Below, in pieces: positions 49,674-57,458 of a stretch of 64,000 nucleotides of DNA; the first letter of the stretch is position 1; each line of letters begins with the position of its first letter. Origin of the DNA: Methanosarcinales archaeon (GTDB lineage Archaea; Halobacteriota; UBA148; JAUWXC01); the NCBI GenBank assembly GCA_026016205.1, contig CP061209.1, forward strand, positions 760,330 to 824,329, written 5' to 3'. Position numbers and translations under genes: made by a program. The notes beneath the pieces are model-generated. The model ran no database searches and was not told where the DNA came from. It worked only from the letters and a program-made list of their open reading frames with translations.

Positions 49674-49792
49674 CCACGTCATCCCCTTCCAATTCATCCC
49701 AAGCACTCAAGATGCCTGTTTGGTGCCAGATTCTAGACGATGTGATCGCAAGGGCGTTGAAGGAGCGCAAGAAAAAGGAGGCAAGTCCATGA
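49670..49792 (+). CDS. Small ORF downstream of the AbrB-like gene
   Basis: 40 aa: MTTSSPSNSSQALKMPVW, then CQILDDVIARALKERKKKEASP. A Ser-rich start and a helical basic end. The ATG overlaps the AbrB stop (ATGA), the only real support. Not recognised. Confidence 0.4.
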   Translation: MTTSSPSNSSQALKMPVWCQILDDVIARALKERKKKEASP

Positions 49793-49888
49793 GCACCCCA
49801 ATCGCCCGGAATACAAAGGCATGTTGTAGAGCGTGACAGTGGAGTTGCGGCATGTGCATCCACGCCACAAACGTCCGTTACCAAATCC

Positions 49889-50953
49889 ATGGGAGCCCTG
49901 AGTATGGAAGCAGATGATTTTCAGACCGGTTTGGAACGATACAAAAGTTCATCCATCCCTTTAAAGGATTCATCCACCCCTTATCAATCCAAGAGAGTTA
50001 AGCGGATGAATCTCGTTCATCCGCCCCATGGTAGTGGGGACAAAAACCCCCTCGATGATCTGGACAGGAAGATACTGAAACTGCTACCAAACGGACACTA
50101 CTGCAGGTCTCTCGCGCAGGTTCTCAAGATCCATAGGGCCACAATCCAGTATCGGCTGAAAAAGATGCAGAAATCAGGCATAATCATCCCAGAAAGGCAT
50201 AACATCGCTGACAATTTGTCCATTACATATACCATTGCGCCAGGATGGGTGGGCCAAAGTTCTAAAGGAGGGGTTATAAAACCTGTCCAAAATGCCATAT
50301 TTTGTGCCCATGCTACCTGCTGGCGCTTCCCGATTATAAGGGGGGGACAACCTCACTCCGCATTCCCCCAGAAACTCAAACATTGCAAGTTTTATAGATT
50401 CTACGAAGAACGCGCCACCATCGTCAGCACACCGAAGTCCCTCCTCATCCACGTCAAGGTTGACTTAGGCGCAGACACCATAGACAATCTCAACGTCAAA
50501 TACCTTGAAGTCGCCCAATCAGTCGCGAAAACGTATGCAAAGCGCTTCAACCTCGCCCTTGGGACCCCCACCAAGTCCGGCAAGACTCACTATGCCATCA
50601 AGGGAGCGAGAATCAGTGAACTCGTCCGTGATAGAGGCACATTTGAAACCAGTGGCTTTGAGATAGACGATTCACACGGGGAAGCGCACATCGAGACCAA
50701 AGATGAGCAGCTCGCTAAAGGCTTCGAGTACACGGTCACGAAGATGCCTCAAGTTGTGGGCGATATGTCCCAGCAAATCGAGAACATGCACAAGATCATG
50801 GGCTCAAGCATCGCGCAGCAGTCGGTGATCAACAACGTCCTCCTTATGATTTCAAATGTCCAGCGCCAGATCAACGAGGTCAGGGAGGCGCTCAAGGGTT
50901 CAAATCCCCCGGGTTCGAATCCTGGCGCTAAGAGGGGGGGCAGCAATAATTGA
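49889..50953 (+). CDS. Winged-helix protein with a tRNA-like 3' end in its gene
   Basis: 354 aa; an ATG five codons later (49904) is equally likely. After a low-complexity leader, DDLDRKILKLLPNGHYCRSLAQVLKIHRATIQYRLKKMQKSGIIIPE (about residues 56-102) is an AsnC/MarR-type winged helix. Central mixed alpha/beta part. The C-terminal coiled coil QQIENMHKIMGSSIAQQSVINNVLLMISNVQRQINEVREALK is shared with a remnant at 55.6 kb. The last residues GSNPPGSNPGAKRGG are encoded by sequence resembling two tRNA T-arms. Possibly the element's transcription or replication regulator. Confidence 0.7.
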   Translation: MGALSMEADDFQTGLERYKSSSIPLKDSSTPYQSKRVKRMNLVHPPHGSGDKNPLDDLDRKILKLLPNGHYCRSLAQVLKIHRATIQYRLKKMQKSGIIIPERHNIADNLSITYTIAPGWVGQSSKGGVIKPVQNAIFCAHATCWRFPIIRGGQPHSAFPQKLKHCKFYRFYEERATIVSTPKSLLIHVKVDLGADTIDNLNVKYLEVAQSVAKTYAKRFNLALGTPTKSGKTHYAIKGARISELVRDRGTFETSGFEIDDSHGEAHIETKDEQLAKGFEYTVTKMPQVVGDMSQQIENMHKIMGSSIAQQSVINNVLLMISNVQRQINEVREALKGSNPPGSNPGAKRGGSNN

Positions 50954-51056
50954 CTCAGTAATTCTAGGAGATTGCACCCTACTACGCATCAAAACTCGAT
51001 AAAAAGACAAATATATTTGAAGTAAGAATTCGTATTCTGTCTAGGGAGATTGTTGA

Positions 51057-51440
51057 ATGAACAAAATAGATTTCATCATCTACCAAAGGGAAGACACCGC
51101 AAAAATGCCCAGAGATGCGAAGGTCGTGCACATCGGCTACAAGATGAGCGTCGAGGACATCGGCGAGATCATACGAACGAGGAAAAACGTGAAGGCGATA
51201 CAGTTCCCGCCCAGCATCGCGGATCAGCTACATCCGTTCGTGGGCACCATGCTCGACATGCAGGGCATCAAGAAGCTGGTGGGCTATGCAGACCGGTATG
51301 ACGCAAAGCTCGTAAGCAAAGCGCGAAAGCTCCGCAGGAAGGGATGGAAATATGAAAAGATCGCCGATCACATATCAGATAATATCGGAGCAGAACTGTC
51401 CGCGCAGACGATCTGGTACTGGGTGAATAAGAGGAAATAA
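51057..51440 (+). CDS. DUF1699-like protein with a C-terminal helix-turn-helix
   Basis: 127 aa. AKVVHIGYKMSVEDIGEIIRTRKNVKAIQFPPSIADQLHPFVGTMLDMQGIKKLVG resembles archaeal DUF1699 (KAIxxPPSY, FLEMQGI pattern). The C-terminal half (SKARKLRRKGWKYEKIADHISDNIGAELSAQTIWYWVNKRK) is a helix-turn-helix of resolvase type. A TATA-like AAATATATTT lies 40 bp upstream. Likely a regulator of the element; the family match is by eye. Confidence 0.65.
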   Translation: MNKIDFIIYQREDTAKMPRDAKVVHIGYKMSVEDIGEIIRTRKNVKAIQFPPSIADQLHPFVGTMLDMQGIKKLVGYADRYDAKLVSKARKLRRKGWKYEKIADHISDNIGAELSAQTIWYWVNKRK

Positions 51441-51490
51441 GACACAGTAAAGATAAGGAGAACTAAACGACAATTAAATAGAGGATTAAA

Positions 51491-52045
51491 ATGCCAGATG
51501 TTAATGAAGAAATTGTCAAGCAATTCTTTGAGAAAAATGGATTCTTGGTAAAAACTAATTTGAAATATATGGTTAAAAGTGGTGGGAGTTCGGGTGAAAG
51601 TGATGTAGATTTAGCAGTTCTAAACCTTGATCCAGACCGCATGAATCCGGCTACTAATATCGTGCTTGAAGCGGAAGATTTGAAGGGTATTGAGCGAGCT
51701 GTTGTTGAGATAAAAGGTTGGCATGAATTACGTTTTACTCCATCGTTGCTTGCCTATTCTCCAAGAATATTTAACTTTGTACGCCAAGAGTCTTTAGATG
51801 CTGCAAAGAAATTTTTTAAAAATGCCAATTTCAAAAAAATATTGGTTCTTTCTGAATTACCTGTAGTTGAAGATAAAAGGTCAGAGTCGATACAAAAATT
51901 AAAAAAGGGCGGCATTGACCATGTAATTGAGTTTAAAACAATCTTAAAATACATTACAGGTGTTGTTAAACCTAATAAGAATTATAGGGATTCGGAATTT
52001 CTTCAAACCGTTCGACTTTTGAAAAGCTATGATCTATTGAAATAG
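51491..52045 (+). CDS. Putative PD-(D/E)XK nuclease
   Basis: 184 aa. GSSGESDVDLAVLNLDPD, then RAVVEIKGWHELRFTPSLLA: a D...(E)-x-K core (ESDVD and VEIKG) typical of restriction-like and resolvase-like nucleases. The N-terminal helix (VNEEIVKQFFEKNGFLVKTNLKYMV) is usual for such enzymes. AT-rich and distinct from neighbours in codon use. Could defend the element or host; partner methylase not seen. Confidence 0.7.
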   Translation: MPDVNEEIVKQFFEKNGFLVKTNLKYMVKSGGSSGESDVDLAVLNLDPDRMNPATNIVLEAEDLKGIERAVVEIKGWHELRFTPSLLAYSPRIFNFVRQESLDAAKKFFKNANFKKILVLSELPVVEDKRSESIQKLKKGGIDHVIEFKTILKYITGVVKPNKNYRDSEFLQTVRLLKSYDLLK

Positions 52046-52224
52046 TTCCATATTCTTTTCTCTGTCCTTTCAAGTTTCTCAACCGATATAAGGCAACATT
52101 TTGGCAATGTATATTTAAGATTGAAAATAAGGTAACAATGAATGGGGGAAGTGAAGGGAAAGTATGGGGGGCATAGTAAAACAGGCAAAAGAAAAGGTTA
52201 TGAGGATGATTTTGGGTGAGGAAA

Positions 52225-52935
52225 ATGACAAATGAAAAATCGAAGAATGGAATCAAATTAGGACAAATAGTCACAATAATAAGTGCCCTAAGTGTTATTA
52301 CAATATCTATAATAGCCACGCATGCCTCTTTTCCACCTGATATCTTCCATACGCTTGTTGTCCTTCTTGTTACGATAATTATTATTTTTATTGTGTACGG
52401 ATTTTTAGCACATCCAATTTCTAATTTTATCAAAAGGAAAAGAAAAGTAAGAAAGCATAATGCCCTTGCAAGAAAATATTTTGATGAATTTAAAGACTTT
52501 ACAAACAGATTTGGTGAATTTGTAGAATCAAATAGGTGTGATAATATTCCATACGCCTTACGGGATTTGAGTAGTTCTCCAGAATTTAGAAATATATCGT
52601 TTTTATCAACGCAAGACATCCATAATCTCTTTTATAATTTTGAAAAAAGACTTAAACGTTTTGACGGAACCAAGGAAGATTTTTCGCTTCTCGCTAACGA
52701 ATTTGATACACTTATGGATATGTATAACGAATTCTGCATTCGTAAACCAGTAGAAGAGATTAGAAGAATAGGTCAAGATAAAGTAAATGAACGTATTAAA
52801 CGAGATTATAGAAAACATAAAGGAACTTATGAGCGATTCGTAGAAGATTATATTGGATTTGGGAAAAAGGTAAACAGAGGATTTGGAAGAGAAAGGATAG
52901 TTAGAACACACTTTGAGACACCAGGAGAATTGTAA
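52225..52935 (+). CDS. Membrane protein with a cytoplasmic helical domain
   Basis: 236 aa from the ATG at 52225 behind GGTGAGG. Two membrane helices (GQIVTIISALSVITISIIATHASF and FHTLVVLLVTIIIIFIVYGFLA) are followed by a basic stretch (FIKRKRKVRKHN) and about 150 residues of charged helices with N-terminal FDEFKDFTNRFGEFVESNR. Not recognised; AT-rich. Confidence 0.65.
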   Translation: MTNEKSKNGIKLGQIVTIISALSVITISIIATHASFPPDIFHTLVVLLVTIIIIFIVYGFLAHPISNFIKRKRKVRKHNALARKYFDEFKDFTNRFGEFVESNRCDNIPYALRDLSSSPEFRNISFLSTQDIHNLFYNFEKRLKRFDGTKEDFSLLANEFDTLMDMYNEFCIRKPVEEIRRIGQDKVNERIKRDYRKHKGTYERFVEDYIGFGKKVNRGFGRERIVRTHFETPGEL

Positions 52936-53024
52936 AATGGCCAGAACAGATAAAATGAAAAACTTAAAAAATCAGATATTTTAAAATGATGAAGGCGGAT
53001 AAAAGATATCATCTACAACTTCCA

Positions 53025-53777
53025 TTAACAACTCGATAGGATGCCCCATACTTTAGCGGTGTGGCGGAGCCGTGGCTTGAGTGGAGAGTGAGGTGAAATG
53101 TGGAAAAAATACATAAAACGTATAATAAAAAAATGTGCTGAAAGATACAAACAATCCGCATCCATTATCGTCTTATTTTTGATGTTGATTTTATCGTAGG
53201 AGAAGTCTCTCGTATCAGTAGTTAGTATGCCTTTCGTGGTTATAATCAATCTCACGTTCGTCATTACAAACCATGATCGCCCCCACAACATCCTTCCACC
53301 CTCAAAGAATCCTCCAGTTGATATAACTCCTACCCTGGATCCCCTTCGCTCTAATCCCCACCCACCTCTCAACGATAACTCAATATTTTCATTTGGAAGT
53401 AAATAATCATTTAAATATTTCGAAATACGCTTAGGCAATTTGTATGTATTCTTGCTTAATTTTGTAAAGTCTATTTCAATATTTTCAACTTTGAGTGTCT
53501 CTTTAGCTTGTTGGGGTCTCCCTTGTTTGGATGTGTCTTTAATGAAAGGGATCCAGAGGTAAGGTTTGAACTGAAGGAATTGGAGAGGTCTCCCTTGTTT
53601 GGATGTGTCTTTAATGAAAGGGATCGTAGGTGGTATCAATGTCAATCCACAAATTAATATAAGAGATGCAGGAAGATAATCTTCAGCTACAAATCCTCCA
53701 AGCGAAGCAAAAATTAAGAATATTCCAAATACCCAACGTATAAGATTTATAATAGACTTTGTACTACATATATTCAT
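53025..53777 (-). CDS. Membrane protein with bacterial PH-like domain, probably altered at both repeat and C-terminus
   Basis: 250 aa. Two N-terminal membrane helices (LIRWVFGIFLIFASLGGFVAEDYLPASLILICGLTLIPPTIP) precede a PH-like beta domain (NENIELSLRGGWGLERRG..., WFVMTNVRLIITTKGILTTDTRDFSYDKI). The segment PFIKDTSKQGRP occurs twice, 24 residues apart, from a DNA duplication. After SYDKINIKNK the protein no longer looks like the family (KTIMDADCLYLSAHFFIIRFMYFFHISPHS), which suggests a frameshift or truncation. Confidence 0.6.
   Translation of the reverse strand: MNICSTKSIINLIRWVFGIFLIFASLGGFVAEDYLPASLILICGLTLIPPTIPFIKDTSKQGRPLQFLQFKPYLWIPFIKDTSKQGRPQQAKETLKVENIEIDFTKLSKNTYKLPKRISKYLNDYLLPNENIELSLRGGWGLERRGSRVGVISTGGFFEGGRMLWGRSWFVMTNVRLIITTKGILTTDTRDFSYDKINIKNKTIMDADCLYLSAHFFIIRFMYFFHISPHSPLKPRLRHTAKVWGILSSC
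53515..53625 (-). repeat. Tandem in-frame duplication inside the PH-like gene
   Basis: A 39-bp sequence (53515-53553) recurs exactly at 53587-53625, a period of 72 bp or 24 codons. The intervening DNA is not repeated at the same level. It encodes PFIKDTSKQGRP twice. Confidence 0.85.
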
Positions 53778-54349
53778 ACTTATCCAATACGATCATGCAT
53801 TCAACTACTAATTAAATTTGGTGTTATCAGTATCCCGAAGGTCAAATTCTACCAACCAAAGTCGACGATTACATAGTAAGACGAATTTAGTTTTAAATCT
53901 GGTGAGAATCTTTTTTAGGAGGAGTTCGCATATAAGTAATTAGGTGAAATTGCGCCTCTATTCATCTTACCTTCATGCGCTGGTTGGAGCGAAGCGACAA
54001 CGAGCGCCCAACCTTTCGAAATATTCTGTGCTGGCCGCAGCCTGCTCAGAATGCCGACCTGTTTGGGACGAATAAATGGCGCATGGATAGGAGGCGCACC
54101 CGGCGCGAAGCGCCGAGCCGAAGAGCGAGGCGATGAGGCGGGCGTGAAGCGCAATAACGAGCGAAAAAAAGAGAGGAGGCGCAGGCCATTTTATACCACG
54201 ATGGCCAGTATATCGCTGAGAACAGGTTTATTGCTCATAAAGAATGCGCATTAACGCTGCTTCTTACTTTTGCTGATACTTGACAGCAGCAGTTTATGAG
54301 GAAGGAAGGGAAATCAAAGAAAATAAGAATTATTACAAGAGGGAATAAA
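53778..54349. other. Non-coding stretch with a GC-rich, hairpin-containing patch
   Basis: 572 bp without a supportable gene. About 53960-54180 is markedly GC-rich within AT-rich surroundings. It is rich in GCG, GAAGCG and GAGCG words and contains the hairpin CGGCGC-GAA-GCGCCG (54101-54115). ORFs seen here have no protein-like composition. It could be a remnant of another element, a structured RNA, or a replication or partition site. Confidence 0.5.
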
Positions 54350-55066
54350 ATGATTGAAAAAGAGGATGTAAACAAGGCTGTAGTTGATTTTTGTATGGAA
54401 GTTATAGAGCATCCTTTAGTTTATTTTTCTGAATGTGACCTGCATTTTCTGTTATCAGAAAAATTAAAAAAGAATGTGAAGGAACTGCAAAACAAATACC
54501 CTACAGATTATCCCCGATGCAAAGGTTCAAAAAATCGTTATAAAACTCAATTGTTGCACAGAGAATATGGCGTAAAAGGCGGGAGGAAAATGGATATTTG
54601 CATATTTTCTAAAGAACAAATAGCTGAGATTAATCATTGGAACTTAACAAAAAATAAAAGAGACGGGTACATAAAACCGCTTTTTGGATTTGAGTTAGGT
54701 TCCGAAAAAACAAGGAAAAAGGATCACATGATCAAGGATCTAGAAAAACTTGAAGGAAATTGTAGTAATGGCTATATAATTCACTTTTTTAAAGATATCA
54801 CCACTGCGCGTGATAATACTAGCCGTAGAAGACAAAAAGATGAGAAGATTAAGAAAGGATTCAAAGATATGGTTAGTAGAAGCATCAATAAAAGAAAATC
54901 AAATAAAGTAAAAATAATTGCAGTTCTTATAAGTCTTTTTAGAAAACAAGAGGGAAATTGGCCGCAATGTGAGATTTTTGATGAGATTTCTGGTTGGGAA
55001 CCTTTCGAAAACCAGCAAACTTCAGAATCAAAGATTAGGGAGTTACTTAAATTCCAACTTGAATAG
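54350..55066 (+). CDS. Putative nuclease-like protein (PD-(D/E)XK pattern)
   Basis: 238 aa from the ATG at 54350, with GAGGG upstream; an in-frame ATG at 54296 adds 18 basic residues. LHREYGVKGGRKMDICIFSKEQIAE and PLFGFELGSEKTRKKDHMIKDLEKLEG show the D...E core spacing of restriction-type folds (MDICIF, then FELG), but the final Lys is replaced. AT-rich. Not recognised beyond that. Confidence 0.6.
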   Translation: MIEKEDVNKAVVDFCMEVIEHPLVYFSECDLHFLLSEKLKKNVKELQNKYPTDYPRCKGSKNRYKTQLLHREYGVKGGRKMDICIFSKEQIAEINHWNLTKNKRDGYIKPLFGFELGSEKTRKKDHMIKDLEKLEGNCSNGYIIHFFKDITTARDNTSRRRQKDEKIKKGFKDMVSRSINKRKSNKVKIIAVLISLFRKQEGNWPQCEIFDEISGWEPFENQQTSESKIRELLKFQLE

Positions 55067-55092
55067 AAATATCAACCACTGAAGACGAAGTA

Positions 55093-55205
55093 TCAAATTT
55101 TAATCTCACTATGGTCTGAATTTAGCGATGTTATCTTTTTTCCTTCAATCATTTCTTCAACTTCTTGTTTCGCTTTCTCTAATTGTAGTGTGACCTCACA
55201 TCGTT
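55093..55205 (-). pseudogene. Possible gene fragment
   Basis: On the minus strand, an open stretch without a start codon reads VTLQLEKAKQEVEEMIEGKK and on to SLNSDHSEIKI with a TGA at 55093. The composition is protein-like (amphipathic helix), the frame is closed upstream by TAG, and no start is visible. Probably the tail of a deleted gene. Confidence 0.3.
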
Positions 55206-55294
55206 CCTATTAGTTCAACCAAACATCATTCTAAAAAGTGTTCCAATCAATCCCGACTTCGTATACAATACGCCACAAGACGATTTAAGAATCT

Positions 55295-55519
55295 CTAATA
55301 TGTGGATTTGTGGGCTTTTCTCTTTCGACGTTCTTCTTTAATATGATACCGGAATATCTGCGCAATACTTCTCCGACATTTGTCAAATGGAACACCCCTG
55401 TAGCTCCTATACCCCATGTCTTCTAGATCACTTATAACCTGTTTTGCTTTTTGACTTTCCCAGATATTGTCTATCCCTTTTAAAACCAAAACGAGTTGTG
55501 GCTTAGTTGGTATGTCCAT
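55295..55519 (-). CDS. Small hypothetical protein
   Basis: 74 aa: MDIPTKPQLVLVLKGIDNIWE, QKAKQVISDLEDMGYRSYRGVPFDKCRRSIAQIFRYHIKEERRKRK. Alpha/beta composition with a basic end. No family recognised. Upstream DNA is a decayed gene remnant, so its promoter is unclear. Confidence 0.45.
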   Translation of the reverse strand: MDIPTKPQLVLVLKGIDNIWESQKAKQVISDLEDMGYRSYRGVPFDKCRRSIAQIFRYHIKEERRKRKAHKSTY

Positions 55520-55543
55520 GTAATTAGTTATATCAGGTCATCC

Positions 55544-55690
55544 TTATAGAACTTTCTCCGGGTCCAGACCGAGCGCCTTCCTGATCTGGTTAATCTGCTG
55601 CTGAACATTTGAAATCATGAGGAGGGCGTTGTTGATCACTGACTGCTGCGCGATGCTGGATCTGGTGCGATCTCTCAGGCAATAGGGTTC
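55544..55690 (-). pseudogene. Remnant of a paralog of the 49.9-kb winged-helix gene
   Basis: The minus strand reads SSIAQQSVINNALLMISNVQ, then QQINQIRKALGLDPEKVL and a TAA at 55544. This matches the C-terminal coiled coil of the 354-aa protein (SSIAQQSVINNVLLMISNVQ...INEVREALK), but with a different last ten residues. Upstream of about 55690 the similarity is lost. Confidence 0.65.
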
Positions 55691-55738
55691 TGTAGAGCCC
55701 TCCGGTTGACAACTGCTATTTTCTACACTACCGCCCTC

Positions 55739-56158
55739 TCAGCCTGGCCTGTTCATCCTTGAACGAATGTTCATCCAGTCCTCCTTCTTCACCTGCTGCA
55801 ACCCCACATAGGCGAACAGAAGCGCCGAGAAATAGTGGGTCGGCGTGGTTACCCATCTGCGCCTGGTGCCCATGGTGGTCTCAACGACATTGACATCTAG
55901 TATCAGCTGCGCATTGGCATCTAGATACTGGCGCAACACCTCCTTGTGGAACTTCTCATCTTCTTCTGCGAGCTTCATAAGGATTTGATAGTGAGTTCGG
56001 AAATAACTGCTAACATTCTGGTGATAAATCCTGTGCTCTAACTCCCTGGCAAGAATCTTGGCGATCTCGCGGTGAGAAAGGCGCTGATTTTTCAGGGTAA
56101 TTGCGCGTTCCTCCATGCCGAATTTCACGATATTAGAGGTTACCATAACATTCGCCAA
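55739..56158 (-). CDS. HTH-type protein, intact member of a tandem array
   Basis: 139 aa. VKFGMEERAITLKNQRLSHREIAKILARELEHRIYHQNVSSYFRTHYQIL (about residues 11-60) is a helix-turn-helix of the (R/K)AIxLKNxRxSxxEIA type. The middle is helical (KFHKEVLRQYLDANAQLILDVNVVETTMG), and the tail has a Trp/Tyr-rich part. Two truncated copies of its N-terminus follow upstream in the same orientation. No named family. Confidence 0.6.
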   Translation of the reverse strand: MANVMVTSNIVKFGMEERAITLKNQRLSHREIAKILARELEHRIYHQNVSSYFRTHYQILMKLAEEDEKFHKEVLRQYLDANAQLILDVNVVETTMGTRRRWVTTPTHYFSALLFAYVGLQQVKKEDWMNIRSRMNRPG

Positions 56159-56181
56159 ATGGCAAGGTATGGCAAGCGCTT

Positions 56182-56382
56182 CTATAACTCCGCAACTTCC
56201 GCTGCAAGCTTCTCTAGGATTCTATAATGGGCCCTGAAGTAGCAATAGACATTCATGCGTGATATCTTCTTACCGGATTCACTGGTGAGACATTAGGCAA
56301 TCTGGTAGTCAGATTTACGTTGGTTCTTCAGCACTATGGCTCTTGTTTCAAGGCTGAATTTGACTCCTTTAGAAATCGTCAT
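56182..56382 (-). pseudogene. Truncated copy of the HTH gene (second in array)
   Basis: An ATG at 56382 opens MTISKGVKFSLETRAIVLKN, QRKSDYQIA, then an in-frame TAA. After it the frame goes on with MNVYCYFRAHYRILEKLAAEVAEL to a TAG at 56182, parallel to the intact neighbour (NVSSYFRTHYQILMKLAEED). Clearly homologous, broken by nonsense. Confidence 0.65.
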
Positions 56383-56405
56383 TTGGTGAGAATTGGTGAG
56401 ACCTT

Positions 56406-56519
56406 CTATACTGATTCGTTGGATAGAATGTCAGCAATATCATAGTCTGACACGCATTGGTTCTTTAGCACTATGGCACGCGGTTCAAGGCCATATTTTA
56501 CGACTTTAGAAATTGCCAT
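56406..56519 (-). pseudogene. Truncated copy of the HTH gene (third in array)
   Basis: An ATG at 56519 opens MAISKVVKYGLEPRAIVLKN, QCVSDYDIADILSNESV and a TAG at 56406, 37 aa. It keeps the start and HTH first helices only. All three copies share an upstream ACCAATTC...ACCAAATG-like leader and a TATAGAA element. Confidence 0.6.
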
Positions 56520-56921
56520 TTGGTATGAATTGGTACGACTTTCTATAAAATATAAAGGTTAACGCGCTGCGCCTTGAAAAGAAGCCAGGAGAATGGCGCT
56601 AGAGAGCAGGGGGAAGCGCTGAATGTAGTTATGATTGCGCAGTTGATAGGATGTATATACCTCTTACAAAAAGCTACCTTGAAGACGTGGAACCACCTCT
56701 CGCTGGAAGTTAAACAAGAAAAACTCGCTACGAGCATTTCCGTTAAATCGGATCCCTTTTTTTCTTTTATTCGGCTTCGGTCGTTGGGGTTGTAATTCGA
56801 CTATGCTGGAAGTTAAACATTACATTCTTATAAGATTTGGAACAAAGCTTTAAATGTTTAGTATTGGATTATTATACAAAAGAGAGACAAAATCCGACGG
56901 AATTAAGAGGGATTTGTAGAT
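56520..56921. other. Intergenic stretch before the Panacea operon
   Basis: 402 bp. Contains the minus-strand leader of the third HTH copy (TATAGAAAG and ACCAATTC) at its left edge and, at about 56850-56870, a TATA-like CTTTAAATG that may serve the Panacea gene. A 73-codon frame (56574-56795) is present but has no protein-like pattern. Nothing else seen. Confidence 0.5.
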
Positions 56922-57458
56922 ATGCCCAAGGGGTTTAATATTAAAAAGTTTGAGCAGATTCTCCACTACATAATCAGCAAGTGCGCTGATAAACCGCATG
57001 TTGGAAAGACCGTATTATATAAACTGCTTTACTTCTCTGACTTTGACTTCTATGAGTTGAATGAGAGTCCGCTTACAGGGGAGAGTTACCGAAAAATCAC
57101 TTACGGCCCTGCCCCATGTCATTTTGATGATGCTATAAAAAAATTGAAAGAAGAGGAGAAAATAAGAGAATTTCATCCCAAGGTGGGCGCCCATATGCAA
57201 ATTAAATTCTTACCCATCAGGGAGCCAGAGTTGGATTTACTGGGGGCATCTGAAATCAAACATATTGATGCCACAATCGGGAAACTTTCAGGCATGAATG
57301 CAAACCAAGTTGTTGCTCATACTCACAAAGATATGCCAGTTAAGGCGACAAAAGAGGGATGCATCATCGACTATGAACTAGTGTTTTATCGAGATGATAT
57401 GTTCTCGGTGCGGGAGTACGACGATGACTGCATTCAAGGAAGTTCCAGAGTTTGCTAA
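56922..57458 (+). CDS. Panacea/SocA-domain antitoxin (DUF4065)
   Basis: 178 aa. KPHVGKTVLYKLLYFSDFDFYELNESPLTGESYRKITYGPAPCHFDDAIKKL is the Panacea (DUF4065) signature: KLLYFSD..., G..Y.K...GP.P. The domain is found in antitoxins that neutralise a variety of unrelated toxins. The next gene starts 35 bp before its end in another frame, as in known pairs. Confidence 0.85.
   Translation: MPKGFNIKKFEQILHYIISKCADKPHVGKTVLYKLLYFSDFDFYELNESPLTGESYRKITYGPAPCHFDDAIKKLKEEEKIREFHPKVGAHMQIKFLPIREPELDLLGASEIKHIDATIGKLSGMNANQVVAHTHKDMPVKATKEGCIIDYELVFYRDDMFSVREYDDDCIQGSSRVC

Noticed and set aside
49793-49888. A 15-codon frame starting at 49789
   Set aside because: Too short and without a recognisable pattern; overlap with the previous stop could be chance.
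51972-52619. 215-codon minus-strand frame across the 52-kb membrane gene
   Set aside because: Phe/Ser/Ile-rich shadow of AT-rich DNA; the plus-strand gene has a ribosome site and a sensible topology.
53915-54254. Short frames in the GC-rich patch (both strands)
   Set aside because: Arg/Ala/Pro-rich with no start context; treated as non-coding.
56574-56795. 73-codon plus-strand frame before the Panacea gene
   Set aside because: No domain pattern, no clear ribosome binding site, in a region of decayed repeats.
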